A stretch of 21,039 bases of DNA from Candolleomyces eurysporus (GCA_027579435.1 JANBPK010001355.1:1-21039); one strand, 5' to 3'. Numbered from the stretch's first letter, positions 9,151-19,708 are shown. Notes: generated by a model not told the origin, from the letters alone. A program made the numbers and translations.

Positions 9151-9440
9151 CACACCCTTTCTCCGTTCAGAATCTCGAGATTCTTTTTCTAAGACGGCAC
9201 GCAGGGAGTTTGTATGTGTGCTTTTCTTTATGAAGGACCGTACAATCACGAGCGACTCTGTGCTGTTCTTGTCCTCCCTCAGCAACATTACCGGTCACAG
9301 GTGCAGTCCTTTATCGTATTCTCTCAATCTTTTGTTATACGGGTATTGTTCGCATAGCTCACGGCAACAATGTGGGCGCTTGTGGTCGCACTGCGTAGCG
9401 CCAATTACATTATGAAGCCCCCACACCCGAAGAGTCTCCC
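9151..9440. other. Unassigned sequence right of block A
   Basis: About 290 bases after the block A similarity fades. One plus-strand open frame runs through here from the La region, but it crosses introns and the La/block A junction and is not a gene. I see nothing else. Confidence 0.4.
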
Positions 9441-9448
9441 ATGGGTAT

Positions 9449-9456
9449 TTAAAGCT
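9449..9456 (+). promoter_or_regulatory. TATA-like box
   Basis: The octamer tatttaaa sits about 100 nt upstream of an ATG at 9548, with a pyrimidine-rich and CACT-repeat leader between. The spacing suits a short fungal leader. No strong gene follows, so the assignment is tentative. Confidence 0.35.
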
Positions 9457-9483
9457 AGCTTCCTTGCCTCCTAGTCGTCAGAT

Positions 9484-9512
9484 CACTCACTCACTCACNC
9501 NCNNACNCNCNA
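9484..9512. repeat. CACT-rich low-complexity tract with unresolved bases
   Basis: The tetramer cact repeats and then gives way to seven Ns between 9499 and 9511 alternating with c and a. The tract is probably a polymorphic or unreadable microsatellite, so its true length is unknown. Confidence 0.7.
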
Positions 9513-9547
9513 ATCCTCCTCAGCTTATTTCTCCACTCCGATACGTC

Positions 9548-9935
9548 ATGCAGAGTGGCGTCTATCATCTTGCGAGCCCAGGGGATGTTCGCCAACCGCC
9601 GAATGATGATAGACCTCCTGCTGTGCGCAATCCCAATGCNCACACCCTAGACGGCCACTTCTCCGGTTTGACGATTCATAGCAGCAGTATGGACATTCGG
9701 CTCTTCGTTCTCAGTAGCTTTCTCTGATTTTTGAATCATTGTCAGCCGACTCCAGGAACTCGGAGCTGGGTCTAGCGCGGTACACATCTCGGAGCTCAAA
9801 GAAGGCAGACAAGACGGGTGCTGGTAGCGGCGAAGGCGTCTCCAAGGGTGGGTGTGCCATGCTTGCTAATGGTCCAACGAATTGACATTCCGTTTGTTTG
9901 ATAGGAGAGACTTCGCTCGACCCCGACGAGAAGGT
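9548..9935 (+). CDS. Weak candidate gene, unrecognised
   Basis: An ATG at 9548 follows the TATA-like box and opens with MQSGVYHLASPGDV. The frame runs about 45 codons to a possible intron (GTATGG donor near 9687, TTGTCAG acceptor near 9747, about 60 nt). After splicing it continues about 45 codons through SRNSELGLARYTSRSSKKAD to a TGA near 9885. A further open stretch follows. I recognise no domain. One N lies at 9640. Evidence is only the promoter-start-intron arrangement; it may be non-coding or a fragment. Confidence 0.2.
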
Positions 9936-10330
9936 CACTCATGCTAGAGATGACACAGGAGCTCCCATGGTAGCCGCTGATACAAGTCCGCATCCCTTCA
10001 TTATCTCTCGAGGGAACGAGATTACTGACGGAGTACTCCTCTGAATAGGGACCCACTTCCTCAACTTCTTCGACGCACTCACCAGTCGAGAGGACGCAGG
10101 TGTGTAGTGCTACGATCCTCTCGATACGGCTCACTCACGAATAATTACTGCCAATTCCGAACAGAAATGTGGCTTATGTTGTTGAGAAACCGGGTCGCAA
10201 ATATGAAGTCGGAAGACGAACTGGAGGAACCAGGGCCAAGGGGCTCAGATGCCAACTAAGAGGGAGCAGCTGGCCAGGTTGCAGAGGTCGAGTTGCTTGG
10301 GAGGAAATGAAATGAACCGTAGATGCCGGT

Positions 10331-10372
10331 GTTGTTTCATGAATGTTTCTGTTTCATTGTTGTTTCATTGAT
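10331..10372. repeat. Cluster of gtttcat repeats
   Basis: Four near copies of tgtttcat or tgtttct occur within about 40 bases. The complementary tgaaatgaaatg lies just upstream near 10305-10316, so a weak stem could form. No function is evident. Confidence 0.5.
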
Positions 10373-10589
10373 GTATGGATACGTATGCGCTCGGTGTATT
10401 ATGCTAATCAGGAGATTAATATGCATTGAATCTAACGTCATATCGGAACCAGTAAGGTTGGAATACAAGGAAGGGCGTCAGCACTAGCACTAGCGTCAGT
10501 ACGAGGTGCATGGTGTCCAACGCAAGAATCACGTACTGTGAACCCATCCCGTCACGAGTCTTCCCGCTGCAACTGTACCCATCTCGTTC

Positions 10590-11430
10590 TCGACCGTAGC
10601 AAAAGCGCCAGCTCCGACGCTACTAACTCGTCTCGAATCTGCTGCTCCAACCAGCCGAATTCCGAGGAGATGGAGTCCACCCAAAACGCTGTTCTTCCCC
10701 TTCAAACTCTTCCTTGGACAGACCCACAAGGACCGGCAATCCACCGTCATTGAGCACGACGTCGAGGACCAGCCCTGTCCCTGATCGATCGACCGAAAGC
10801 GCGGCGACAGTCTTTTAGACGCCGGCGGCGGGGGGTGNCCCCAGGGTTAGAACCCCATCGAAGTCGTGAGGTTCCCCGGGGGCTTCGTGCCACTATCCGA
10901 ATAGCATGATCCTGGGGACGAGGTTGTCGGGTATAGGTATCATGGTGTTGACGAGGGCGGAGGTAGTTAAGGTGGGGTTGAGCTGGTTGTGGGATTCAGA
11001 CCCTGTGCCAACGCAAACACGGTTTGAATTTTGCGAGGCCCGATGGAAATTGTTGGATGAAAATCTCTTGAAAGCGATTTGTAGGACTAGAACCCCTATA
11101 CGAATTATTGTTATGTATTAGCGGAAGAGGCTACCAGAATATTGAGGGAAGGGATGGACGTACCTTGTTAAATTAGAGAGGATAAATTCGAGAGTTACAC
11201 CACCTTCGACTCGATGATCGCCGGGAACCCCTCTTCTAGCAACGGCTGGCTTCGATAATTGCCTTCCCAAGAGGAGCATCTCGCAGGGTGTAATTTGCCT
11301 GTTATCGAATTGCTTCTGCCAGTCGCAGTCAGGGCTTGTAGTTGGGTCCAGAGGACAGGGAAAATTGGGGGAGGCGAGTGAGCTGGCACAGACCACCAGA
11401 GCAGCAGCTAATCCACAACGCGATCAGGCT
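10590..11430 (-). CDS. Candidate minus-strand gene with one good intron, unrecognised
   Basis: A continuous minus-strand frame from about 11430 to 11164 starts with a hydrophobic, signal-like stretch (CGLAAALVVCASSLA) and then a Cys-containing region (NFPCPLDPTTSPDCDWQKQF), as in secreted or membrane proteins. It ends at a strong donor (GTACGT) at about 11163; a 68-nt intron with a gctaatac branch-like site ends in TATAG at about 11096. Two frames beyond look partly coding (PTLTTSALVNTMIPIPDNL; further left GLVLDVVLNDGGLPVLVGLS), but stop codons interrupt and I cannot chain them. No start codon precedes the hydrophobic stretch in frame. It could be a decayed gene. Confidence 0.25.
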
Positions 11431-11905
11431 AAACATGCAGCTGGTCGTGTGCTTGAAGGGCTCCGTTTCGAGTAAGTGACTGTTCGAGTGGTAGTGTACG
11501 TGTGCCGAATTCGATCGAGCAACCTGGAGAGCTAGGGGAATTCAACGTTCAACGTCAGGCTTTCGAAGTCGACAAGAGCAGACCTACCTAGGTCAAAATT
11601 CCGTCCATTCGGATCCAGTACACCTCACAAATTGAGAAGACTGGCGGATATGGCGCGAGGCAGCGGTAGGGGCGGGTTCAGGTGAAAGGTCGTGAGGAAA
11701 TGGCAGTTAATAAATAAGGGTTCTATATAGCGGGGTATCTTCAGGACACTGAAGGGAAATACGAAGGAGGGAGGCTATGTGGTGGTCGAAGGACGAGTAC
11801 ATGATGGTTCGTGGAAAGGGTCCGATGATCGACAGCCGCTCGCATGGTTTGAGCTTTTTTAAGCTCCGCTCGGTGGCCAACCTCCACTTCCTCTCCTTAA
11901 TCCTC
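11431..11905. promoter_or_regulatory. Upstream region of the NTPase gene
   Basis: About 475 bases without a supported gene. A ttctatatag element near 11721-11730 and an AT-rich ttaataaataa just before it are the only core-promoter-like features. They lie about 180 nt from the chosen start codon, rather far for a fungal TATA box. Confidence 0.3.
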
Positions 11906-14900
11906 ATGGATCCTCATACTCACACTCCCAAACGGAGCGCTTCGGCTGTCGAAGAGATGGAAGAGCAAGGTTCGCCCCGAAAACTCAAACTCGATCCCGC
12001 GGAAGACCTGTGGAACGAGGACGAGCATCGAAGACTGGACCAGGAGATCCTGGATACTCATGGGCCGTTCCCTCAAAGCTTTCCAGAAAATGCCATCGTC
12101 ATTACGCCCAGTTTACTATCCAAGATACAGGCACAGATTGTAAAGAGGGCTACTGAGATCGACTCAGCGTTGGTCTGGAAACAACGCACATTGGACGACA
12201 TGCGGGATTTCACGAGGAACAACTGTACGCTCAGCGAAACGACGCTCGAAGCATGGGAAAGGGGGTCGTTCAAGGAGATTCGGAACTGTGGCAAGTGCTT
12301 TCTGTCGTTTCGCCTGTTATACTTTGTTTGACGGCACATGTATCAGCAATCTTGAGACCCAAGGCCTCGGACAGGTCGCCCCCGGAGCTGGAGAATACCG
12401 TTTCTTCCTCTCAAGAAGGTTTTGTCCGCTCTGCCGCATCTTGAAATGGCGCTCAATCTGCTTCCTATAGACGCCACCGTTCAGTCATGGCGATGCGATT
12501 TCCAGGGCACAGCAGACGAAACCTTGTTCGCAGTTTTACAAAACTATCTTAAATGGACTCAGGAATTGGGTGATGCTGAAGGCGCCCCCTATGCAAACCT
12601 AGCACCCATCGTCAACTCTTCTGGTACTGGAAAGTCGAGGGTCGTAGATCAATTGGGAAGGAAGCACTGTTTCGTCATTCCCCTATGTCTGCGTCGTGAC
12701 GATTCCGATGGTTTGTAGTTTCCCATCCTTCTATCATTTTCGAACATCAGTACTGACCATTCATGCAGGCTATCCGCCCCCGGATCGTGAGATGCGAAAC
12801 TGGCTTCTCAGGGATAGCTCAACCGAGCAGGACCTTAATATTGCTGTGGTGGCTTTCCTTCAGGCTCTGTTCCACACAGCCGAAGATCGAATAGCGACCA
12901 TCTTGCGTGAGCGTCGGTCGGACGATCCGACAAAAGTGTATACCACTTTTTCAGAACTTATGAACGATGGCGGAGATTTCAAAACTCCCCCAGCTTACCG
13001 AACGAGCTTTTATGTGAACGTCGTTGAATCGGCCACCAAGGTTTGCTCCTCCATTCTGATCAGCGTCGTTAGAGAGCTGATCGTGCACCAGTTCGAAAAC
13101 GCCCTCATCAAAGCAGGCGGTCAGGCCCCCAGTCTTGAATCCAACCAAGACATCAGGGCTACAGCAGTGTCGTTCGTTGCCAAATGCGAGGGTGCCATTG
13201 CTGTTCTTTCCTTCGACGAGGCTCATGAACTAGGGGCGAACCCTACCATGCGCAGCAATTCTTCACCTAGAATACCTTCCTCAGGTGCATTCCCCCCCGA
13301 GCAATGTTCCGCCGACATCAACACCCAGTAATTCCCCACCCAGGGGCTCCCTCGGTGGATTAACCTCCAGCAAAGCTCCGGCGAGCCAGATCAGACTCGA
13401 TAAATCTTTATCTAGTGAAACCTCAAAAGCTAGGCAGGGGGTCACGATGTTTTCGCAGATTCGTAAAGGCTTACGCTCAGTCCTGCAACTCAACATCATG
13501 GGGCTCTATCTATCAACTTCAGGAAAATACAGGCTTATTTCTCCGGAGCCGCAGCACGATCCATCCTCCCGTTTGGCAAACAAGGAAAGGGTCATGTTTC
13601 CCCCCATCACAGAGCTCGGATTCAATCAGCTTGCCCGTCCCCTCGATACCCCTCTTACCCTGAAGCATGTGACTACCGCAGAATACATTTCCCATCTGGG
13701 ACGCCCAATGTAAGTTCAAGTTCCGACTTCTGCTTCACCATGTTTGTTGGCTAATCATCCAGTAGCTTTGGTACGAGATGGGATACAGGCTTTCCTGACC
13801 TCCAAAACGCGTTGCTCGACTTCGCACGTAGCAAGTTGGCCCCCCCCTTCCGCCCGTAAAATAACCAACGTGTTGGCTTGCCTGGCCGCGCGTTTTGCTG
13901 TCGAATTCCGGCCAAGAAACGAGAGGCAGGAAGATCTCGAACATAGCTTGGTGGAAAATCACATGCGATATTGCGCCTATGCAGACTCTCGCCTCCGGAT
14001 GGTGACAATCGCCCCTTCAGAACCTCTGTTGGCGGAGGCGGCTTTCGAGCACCTTCATTATTTTTGCCGTTGGGAGGAGGTTTTGGAGATCATTGCAGCA
14101 AATCTCAACACTTGGGGAATCCACCAAGGGGATAGGGGAGAATTTGTCATGGGCCTGATCTGGATGGCCGCGAGGGATGCGGTTGTGGTCAAGGCTTTTC
14201 CGGGCAACGTGCAAAACCGAAGGCCATGGGATCCGTATCGCCACAGTGTCGTCTTCATCATGGATTTCATGAAGAACCTTCTCCCCACCGGCTATCACCN
14301 GGAATTGGAAAGCATGAAGCCATCCGTTGGCGNCGGTACGGNTGAATTCCAACATGCGTTCGCAGACTGTCGCCTGTGGTGCAACCACTTCATCCAGGTC
14401 CAAGATTACAAGGTCATCAGCACCAAGTTCCTCTGCGCTCTCCTTTCAAACGGAATCGGTGTTCTCTGCGCCCCTAACCAGGCTGGCATCGACCTGCTCT
14501 GGATTGGGCTCAAAGGCGACGAAATTTGCGAGGAGAACCTTGTGTTGATATTGGGTCAGGCTAAAAATGACAAGAGTTATCGTACCAAGTCTAATCCTCT
14601 TATCCTGGATGCCATGGATCCCGTCAAACTGGACATTTGTGCCGCCAACCGCTCGATTCCAATTATCCGCATCGTTTTTGCATTGGCTTCTGAAAAGCCT
14701 GGCATAACCCTAGTGGAGCCTTCTGACCGAAAATCGCCGCGCCAGAAACAGCCCTCTAAATTCACCTCCTATGACTTTTGGTTCGCCGGAGTCGATCCTT
14801 CAACATTTCGATGCGTCACGGCCAAGGAGGCTGGGTATTATCGGGACCTGCTTGCATCGTCCCGGCCTATCTATAACCCTCCATTCCCTGTGCCTCGTGA

Positions 14901-15060
14901 CTTAGGGGATTTAACCAGACTCGTGGGCCTGAAAAACGAGACGGAGGGCATTGGAGAAGCTCGGGTGGATATGCGACGAGCAGCAAACACCATGATGATG
15001 GCAACAAGACCCCATTTCCCTGACACGTGGCATGCCCTTTTGTTCAAGGGAAAAGACTGA
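11906..15060 (+). CDS. P-loop NTPase with C-terminal PD-(D/E)XK-like nuclease region
   Basis: This belongs to a large basidiomycete family of long P-loop proteins. Start MDPHTHTPKRSAS at 11906 (an upstream ATG at 11777 is possible). An acidic N-terminal region precedes an intron near 12288-12374 (or a GC-AG variant). The Walker A motif NSSGTGKSR is at about 12614-12640. A 58-nt intron 12711-12768 fits perfectly. Walker B with DEAH is at 13215-13226, then FPPITELGFNQLA and YISHLGRPM, and an intron at about 13711-13761. The last exon runs to TGA at 15060 and contains GIDLL (Asp at 14491-14493) and GQAKND (Gln-Ala-Lys at 14557-14565), the D...QxK pattern of restriction-type nucleases, then FTSYDFW. 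Frame breaks near 13291-13297 (C7) and 13851-13858 (C8) are in homopolymers and may be sequencing errors; three Ns fall at 14300-14342. NTPase plus nuclease recalls the Crinkler-type effector modules, but I can see no N-terminal Crinkler header. Confidence 0.7.
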
Positions 15061-15470
15061 GTATTAGTTGTATGTACACCATATACGATACATATCGCTC
15101 CGCTAATGTATGAAAAGTCGGGTACGTACCTACTTGAAGAGCTTGCAGGCGTCGATTAGCATCCTTTTCCTTTCACTTCTCCCTCTGTTCTGTTTCGCCT
15201 CTCCGAGTCTCAGAGACATACCTTGAAGATACTCAGCCTTCAAAACTGCCGAGTCTGCGATGAATACTTGCGTGATCAATGGCCACGTCTTGTTCTCACC
15301 CATTCAATGAATTCAGCATCGCCAGTCCAAACGTCAAGGGATAAGGTTAAGTTTATGTTAGTTGTGGGGGAAAACGTCGTGTGTGTACACCTTGCCTGGT
15401 CTTTCCACACATACAAGAACGGTGACGTCTATCGCCCGCTCCTGCTCCTGAAACAACAGAGAGAGACTAT
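15061..15470. other. Intergenic sequence after the NTPase gene
   Basis: About 400 bases. A plus-strand frame of about 110 codons starting near 15223 runs into block A; its composition is unconvincing and I recognise no domain. No other feature is visible. Confidence 0.4.
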
Positions 15471-15740
15471 CACAAGATCTCATCTAGGAATGGAGTGTCT
15501 CAACCTCAGTCTTGTCTTCATTTTTCCAGCTGCTAACATTGCTACCTACTGTGCTCCACCGCCGTAATTTCATTGAATCAGCAGCAAAACATACCCCTGT
15601 TTACACCTCGTTACTCGGGAGGGCCTACAGCTTCGCCACTTGGCAATAGAGAATGAGACAGGGGCTTCCACGACTACTTGCTGTTCATCTTCGAGCGGGT
15701 ACAGTTCGGCACTTGTGTTCTTTCGATTCTATTGTGTACC
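15471..15740 (+). repeat. Block A, right copy, upstream of WSC copy 2
   Basis: This is the counterpart of 8891-9150. It contains what looks like a splice acceptor (TTTTTCCAG near 15525) and a Ser/Thr/Cys-rich stretch (GASTTTCCSSSSGYSSAL at about 15655-15710). It may therefore be the decayed 5' part of the WSC gene. Stops interrupt every frame. Confidence 0.7.
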
Positions 15741-15890
15741 AATCTAGGGTGGAAGCTGGCAATGATCAGGCTGGCCAATGATCGTCCCAGGGCATGCCAA
15801 TTTTGCTACCTTGCTATCTCCTGTTTTGTCTCCTTGCGTTAGGTCCCGTGCTCGTTGTGTACTATTTTACCTCAAGTCTCTCTTTTGCAG

Positions 15891-17520
15891 GCCGGATGGA
15901 TTCAACTATTCCTCGTACGTCTCGCCCTTCTCCAAGAACGAATGCATGACATTCATAATCTTGCTTGTCGACAGGACTATCTTTGGGTATTAGCCGTGCT
16001 CGCGACGTCTCCTGCCCAGGTCATTTTGAAGGCGGGCGGCCACATCGTCTACCCCAACCACCATAACCTCAACGAGTAGATCCACAACCGCAACCGCGAC
16101 CACAACATCCGTTGCTGGCTCACATGGACATACAAAGGCTGCTACGACGATGTCTCCACCTCGGAGACCAGCAACACAATCTTCAAGTGCCTCGCTACCT
16201 GCGTCAGCCAAGGCTTTTTTGCCTTTGGAAGTGTCGAGTATGGAAGGGAATGCTACTGTGGGACAAAGGTTTGGGACGGAGCTGTCTTCAATTCGAATGG
16301 GGAGTGCAGTATGTCGTGTGCCGGAAATTGTGAGAGTCCTGCCTATTTTCGTATAAAGAGGAGATACTAATACTATTTATCTTCAGCTGCGGAGACATGT
16401 GGAAACGACAACCGACTCGCTATCTACTCCTGCCTTTCAAGCACTGGGAAGACTGCAGCGCCTCTTACGACCTCTGTGAGCGGCGTAACGTGGGCCTATC
16501 AAGGATGCCACCCCGATAACACCAATCAGCGAACCCTGTACGATGCAAGATCCACCTTAGAGTCGACGGACACGAATATTCAAGTGCCTGTCGACATGTG
16601 CTTCGCGCGGGTACGAGTCCGGCGGTATCGAGTATGGGAGAGAGTACTACTGTGGAAGCGTCATTCGAAGTGGAGTGACAACTGGGACCAGCGTGGTATG
16701 GCATGTAGTGGCAATGGTAGGTGCTCTTTCCTTGCTTTGAATGTCATTGATGGCTGATTGATTTGCTTTCCAGCGAACGAGAAATGCGGTGACGGGAATA
16801 GGATTGCGATCTATTCCACACCGTCGTCGTCGTCAAGTAGTAGCCCGACAACAACTACGTCCACCACCTCAGCCACGACCTCAGTACTCCACGGCGTCTC
16901 AGTGAAAGAGTTTACTCCCAAAGGATGGGTGGCAGAGGGAACGACTGGAAGTAGGATGCCAGCTATTCTCGCAGCGATACGACGCCCCAAGTCTGCAACT
17001 CACTCTGCTCCGTGTACCAGTTTGCTGGAGTGGAATACGGGTGCTTAGTTTCCATCGACTCCTATCAAATGCCTGTCACTGACTATTGGCTTTCGAATGT
17101 TATTGCGGTAACAGTGTAGCCAACAACGGTGCCACGGGTTCCACAATTGCCTCCTCCAACTGTGCCTCGACCTGCCCAGCGACTTCTCCAAAAGATTAGC
17201 ACCGTCTGGAACGGCGACGGGTGTTACATCGACACCACTGATCAAAAGAGGATACACTACCTTGAGCAGCTCGATGACGACGGAGAGGTGTTTGAGCACC
17301 TGTTTAGAGCGTGGATTCAAGTTTGCTGCGACGCAGAATGGGATGCAGTGCTTGTATGGGGTTCAAGTATCCAAGTCGGGTCGTTGGGACACGAGTGCCA
17401 GGAGTGTAGTATGAAGGTCCAGGTACGCTTTCGGTTTTGTGCCAATAGATGCCTCCGTGTTCTGACGATAGATTTTGTGTTGCTCCAGGTAATTCGGCTC
17501 AGAATTGCGGTGCTGGGTAG
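15891..17520 (+). pseudogene. WSC-domain protein, four WSC domains, copy 2
   Basis: This copy has the same architecture as copy 1 but better-preserved WSC1 and WSC2 halves. A Ser/Thr linker (STPTTITSTSRSTTATATTT) lies at about 16050-16115. WSC1 (16127-16329) reads YKGCYDDVSTSETSN then VEYGRECYCGTK in one frame, with about ten residues deleted relative to copy 1. After intron 16330-16386 comes CGNDNRLAIYS, then WSC2 with YQGCHPDNTNQRTLYD, a frameshift near 16610, and EYGREYYCGSV. Intron 16717-16773 precedes CGDGNRIAIYS and a second Ser/Thr linker. WSC3 (about 16905-17200) has lost its intron acceptor (copy 1: 7128). WSC4 (about 17205-17520) is frameshifted and ends at TAG 17518-17520, where copy 1 has TGG. 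The gene is not functional as read. In life such proteins are secreted or wall-associated. Confidence 0.75.
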
Positions 17521-17626
17521 AGGAATAGTCTCAAGCATCAGGATGTCTGGATGATACCCTCCCTTTCGCGTTTTCTTTTCTTTCCAACTTCGTTGTAAAT
17601 GGGTCAAAGCGCTGGTGTATACTCAC

Positions 17627-17850
17627 TGAAGAAGACAATATCAAACTTATTCCAGTTCACGTCGCTCTCCGAGTGAATCGCTGCAGCCACGACGGATGGT
17701 AAGAAGCCACAATCGTTCCCACTCCGCCTAACTTTGCCTTCTTGTCCTGCTTAAACTGCAAAGACGACTAGCAGGGTGCGTTACAGCAAGCTGCGTAAGA
17801 CCTTCTCCCAAAGACTCTAGTGCGAGGCACGAGGAGACAGGCGTTTTGAA
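17627..17850 (-). pseudogene. GH18 chitinase, orphan first exon, copy 2
   Basis: This is the counterpart of 7704-7920: AKLGGVGTIVASYHPSW, then after a frameshift VNWNKFDIVFF. Here the exon ends at a textbook donor, GTGAGTATAC, at 17626 and leftwards, showing that the fragment was once a genuine spliced exon. The rest of the chitinase is absent; the convergent WSC copy 2 ends about 100 nt away. The YYPSW motif of copy 1 reads YHPSW here. Confidence 0.5.
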
Positions 17851-18128
17851 GAAGGCGAAAGAGGAAACAGGATGGGAGCGACACCTCCGAAAGAAATAGA
17901 GAAGACACAGCCACCCAACTACCCTCTTTTCCACTCGCCTTTGCCCAGCCATAGGCTTTCTCTTCCCCTCACCTGCTCTGATTAGTGCACCAGAAGGCTC
18001 TTAAAAGGCGAGAAATTCAGGAATATAGGCGAACTAACTCGAATCTGATACGCCGTTTCATATCAACAGTCGGAAAACATTCCTAGGGATCCTGTTCGAG
18101 TCCGGACGCTCCNAAAACAACCTAAAAG
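17851..18128. promoter_or_regulatory. Region between divergent GH18 exon and La, copy 2
   Basis: This interval separates the minus-strand GH18 exon from the plus-strand La start. The right half (cttttccactcgcc through cctgttcgagtccggacgctcc) is conserved in copy 1 at 8341-8528, so it probably held the La promoter and leader. One N lies at 18113. No TATA box is evident. Confidence 0.4.
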
Positions 18129-19708
18129 ATGGCCAAATCTACGACTACACCCACTGTCTCGACCACCGCTCAAGTTGCCGGTAAATCTATGGTCGTCAGC
18201 CCCACCGCACCTGCCGGATATGTCGAGAAGGCGAAGGAACAAGGTGTGTACACTAACTGCAATTCAGTCTGAGATTTTCCTGATGACTTCACAGTCGAGC
18301 ATTGCTTTGCCGACTCCAACTTCCCCTACGACAAGTGCGTCGTCCCTCTCTACACGCTCTGCTTCATCTACTCAATCTCGTTTTCTAGGTTCATGTGGAC
18401 GCTCTACTACAAAGACCCGGAACACTGGATCTCCATCTCCACCATTGCTTCCTTCAAACGCAGGCGCGAACACGCATCCCATGGCTCCGAATGGCTCGTC
18501 TCCGCCCTCCGTTCCTCCACCTTCCTCAAAGTCAACTCCGCCGGCGACAAAGTCCGCCGAACAAACCCAAGGACGCCTTCGAGGAGCGCAGCGTCTACGC
18601 CAAAGGGTTCCCAGAGGACGAGGACGCGACTCTGCAGCAGCACCTGGAAGCTTTTTCCTATAAACTCTGTCAGGATGCGGAGGGACGAAAACGAACGGTT
18701 CAAATGCTCTGTCTTCGCAGAGTTTGCGGAATTCCGAGACGGTGGACAAGTTCTTGAAGGCCGAGCCTAAACCCACGTTCGCGGGTAGCGAGCTCCTCAT
18801 TATGCCCGTCCAAGGCGGATTACTGTGACATCAAGATCAAGGAGAAGGGTTGACGGGGAAGGCTGCTGTGCACAGGAGAGAAACCATTGCCAAGGGACGT
18901 GGGTTCGATGCGTTCAAGGAGATGAAGAGCGGAGGAGACAAACCGAAGCAACACAACGAAGCCATCCTCGAGTACATCGGCAACCGAATTACCATCCGCA
19001 GGGATTACGAGGGCAACGGCTCGGTGGATCCTGAAGATGTACCTCTTGTCCGAGGCGCGACGTTGGGGTTCGACGGGTGTGGAGGTGATTGTACTAGGAG
19101 CGATATCAAGGATCCATTGAAGAAAATTTTTGAAGGGACGCCGCCATATATCAAGTATTCCGGTGGAGACGACTTTAGGTTGGTTCGGTTTCGCAAGGCG
19201 CTCACAGAAGAGGAGGTCAGCTCTGTGAAGGAGTTGGTAAAAAAGGTGAATGCAAACGAGGCTATGTGGAGCTTACCTCCGCCCCTCTTTCCGCTATCTA
19301 ATGGTTGGTTACTGATTTCGTTCCAGAGAAGGATGAAAAGGCTTTCCAAATCGAACGTGGCAAGTCACTGCAAAGAGTGCCTTCATCTAACTCGACAAAA
19401 CCACCGGCAAGGGATCGCATGGTGGAGGTCGCGGAGGTAAAGGCGGACGTGATGGTTGTGGTGGCCGTGGGGGAGGTGGTCGTGGTGGAAGCAGTCGTGG
19501 CGGTGGCCGTGCTGGAAACAACTCCAAGCCCGCTGCTGCGGCCGAAGGTGCTGGAGAGACCGACGCGGAAGCGGGCGAGAAGAGGAAGTTAGGTGATGAG
19601 CCCGACGGTGGACCATACGCAGGAACGAGAGGCACCAACGCTCCTCCTACATTGGCCAGGAGCCACTGGGCAACCAAAATGCAAAGGGTCAACAAAGGGT
19701 CATCTTAA
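18129..19708 (+). pseudogene. La-motif RNA-binding protein, full-length but frameshifted copy 2
   Basis: All La domains are present. Exons 18129-18243 and 18295-18334 and the exon from 18389 give the La motif (FADSNFPYDK, FMWTLYYKDPEHW). RRM1 follows (ERSVYAKGFPEDEDATLQQH; VRMRRDENERFK), then LTGKAAVHRRET and the C-terminal RRM region (VPLVRGATLGFDG, KYSGGDDFRLVRF) at 18850-19270. After a probable intron ending TTCCAG at 19326 come EKDEKAFQIERGKS and an RGG-rich tail (19410-19510) with an EKRK nuclear-localisation-like patch, ending TAA at 19706-19708. Breaks: frame changes near 18562, 18655 (with a small deletion), 18738 and 19375, and stops near 18826 and 18850. Most are not in homopolymers, so this is a real pseudogene. 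The La motif has His-Cys where copy 1 has Phe-Tyr and the family usually Tyr-Tyr. A functional La should exist elsewhere. Confidence 0.75.

Larger units (their letters stand above)
15887..18476 (+). repeat. Segmental duplication, copy 2 (WSC / GH18 exon / La)
   Basis: This stretch is collinear with 5947-8893 in the same orientation, about 9.9 kb apart at the left end and 9.6 kb at the right. The difference reflects copy-specific indels. La continues normally past the point where copy 1 is cut, so copy 2 preserves the ancestral right side. Confidence 0.85.

Noticed and set aside
8603..9415. A 270-codon plus-strand open frame
   Set aside because: It starts inside La exon 1, reads through an obvious La intron and then out of the La frame across the La/block A junction and an N. 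It shows no coherent protein.
8891..15740. Block A copies as the two LTRs of a retrotransposon
   Set aside because: The copies do not start TG or end CA, no primer-binding site, gag, protease, integrase or reverse transcriptase is visible between them, and the right copy belongs to the WSC upstream region.
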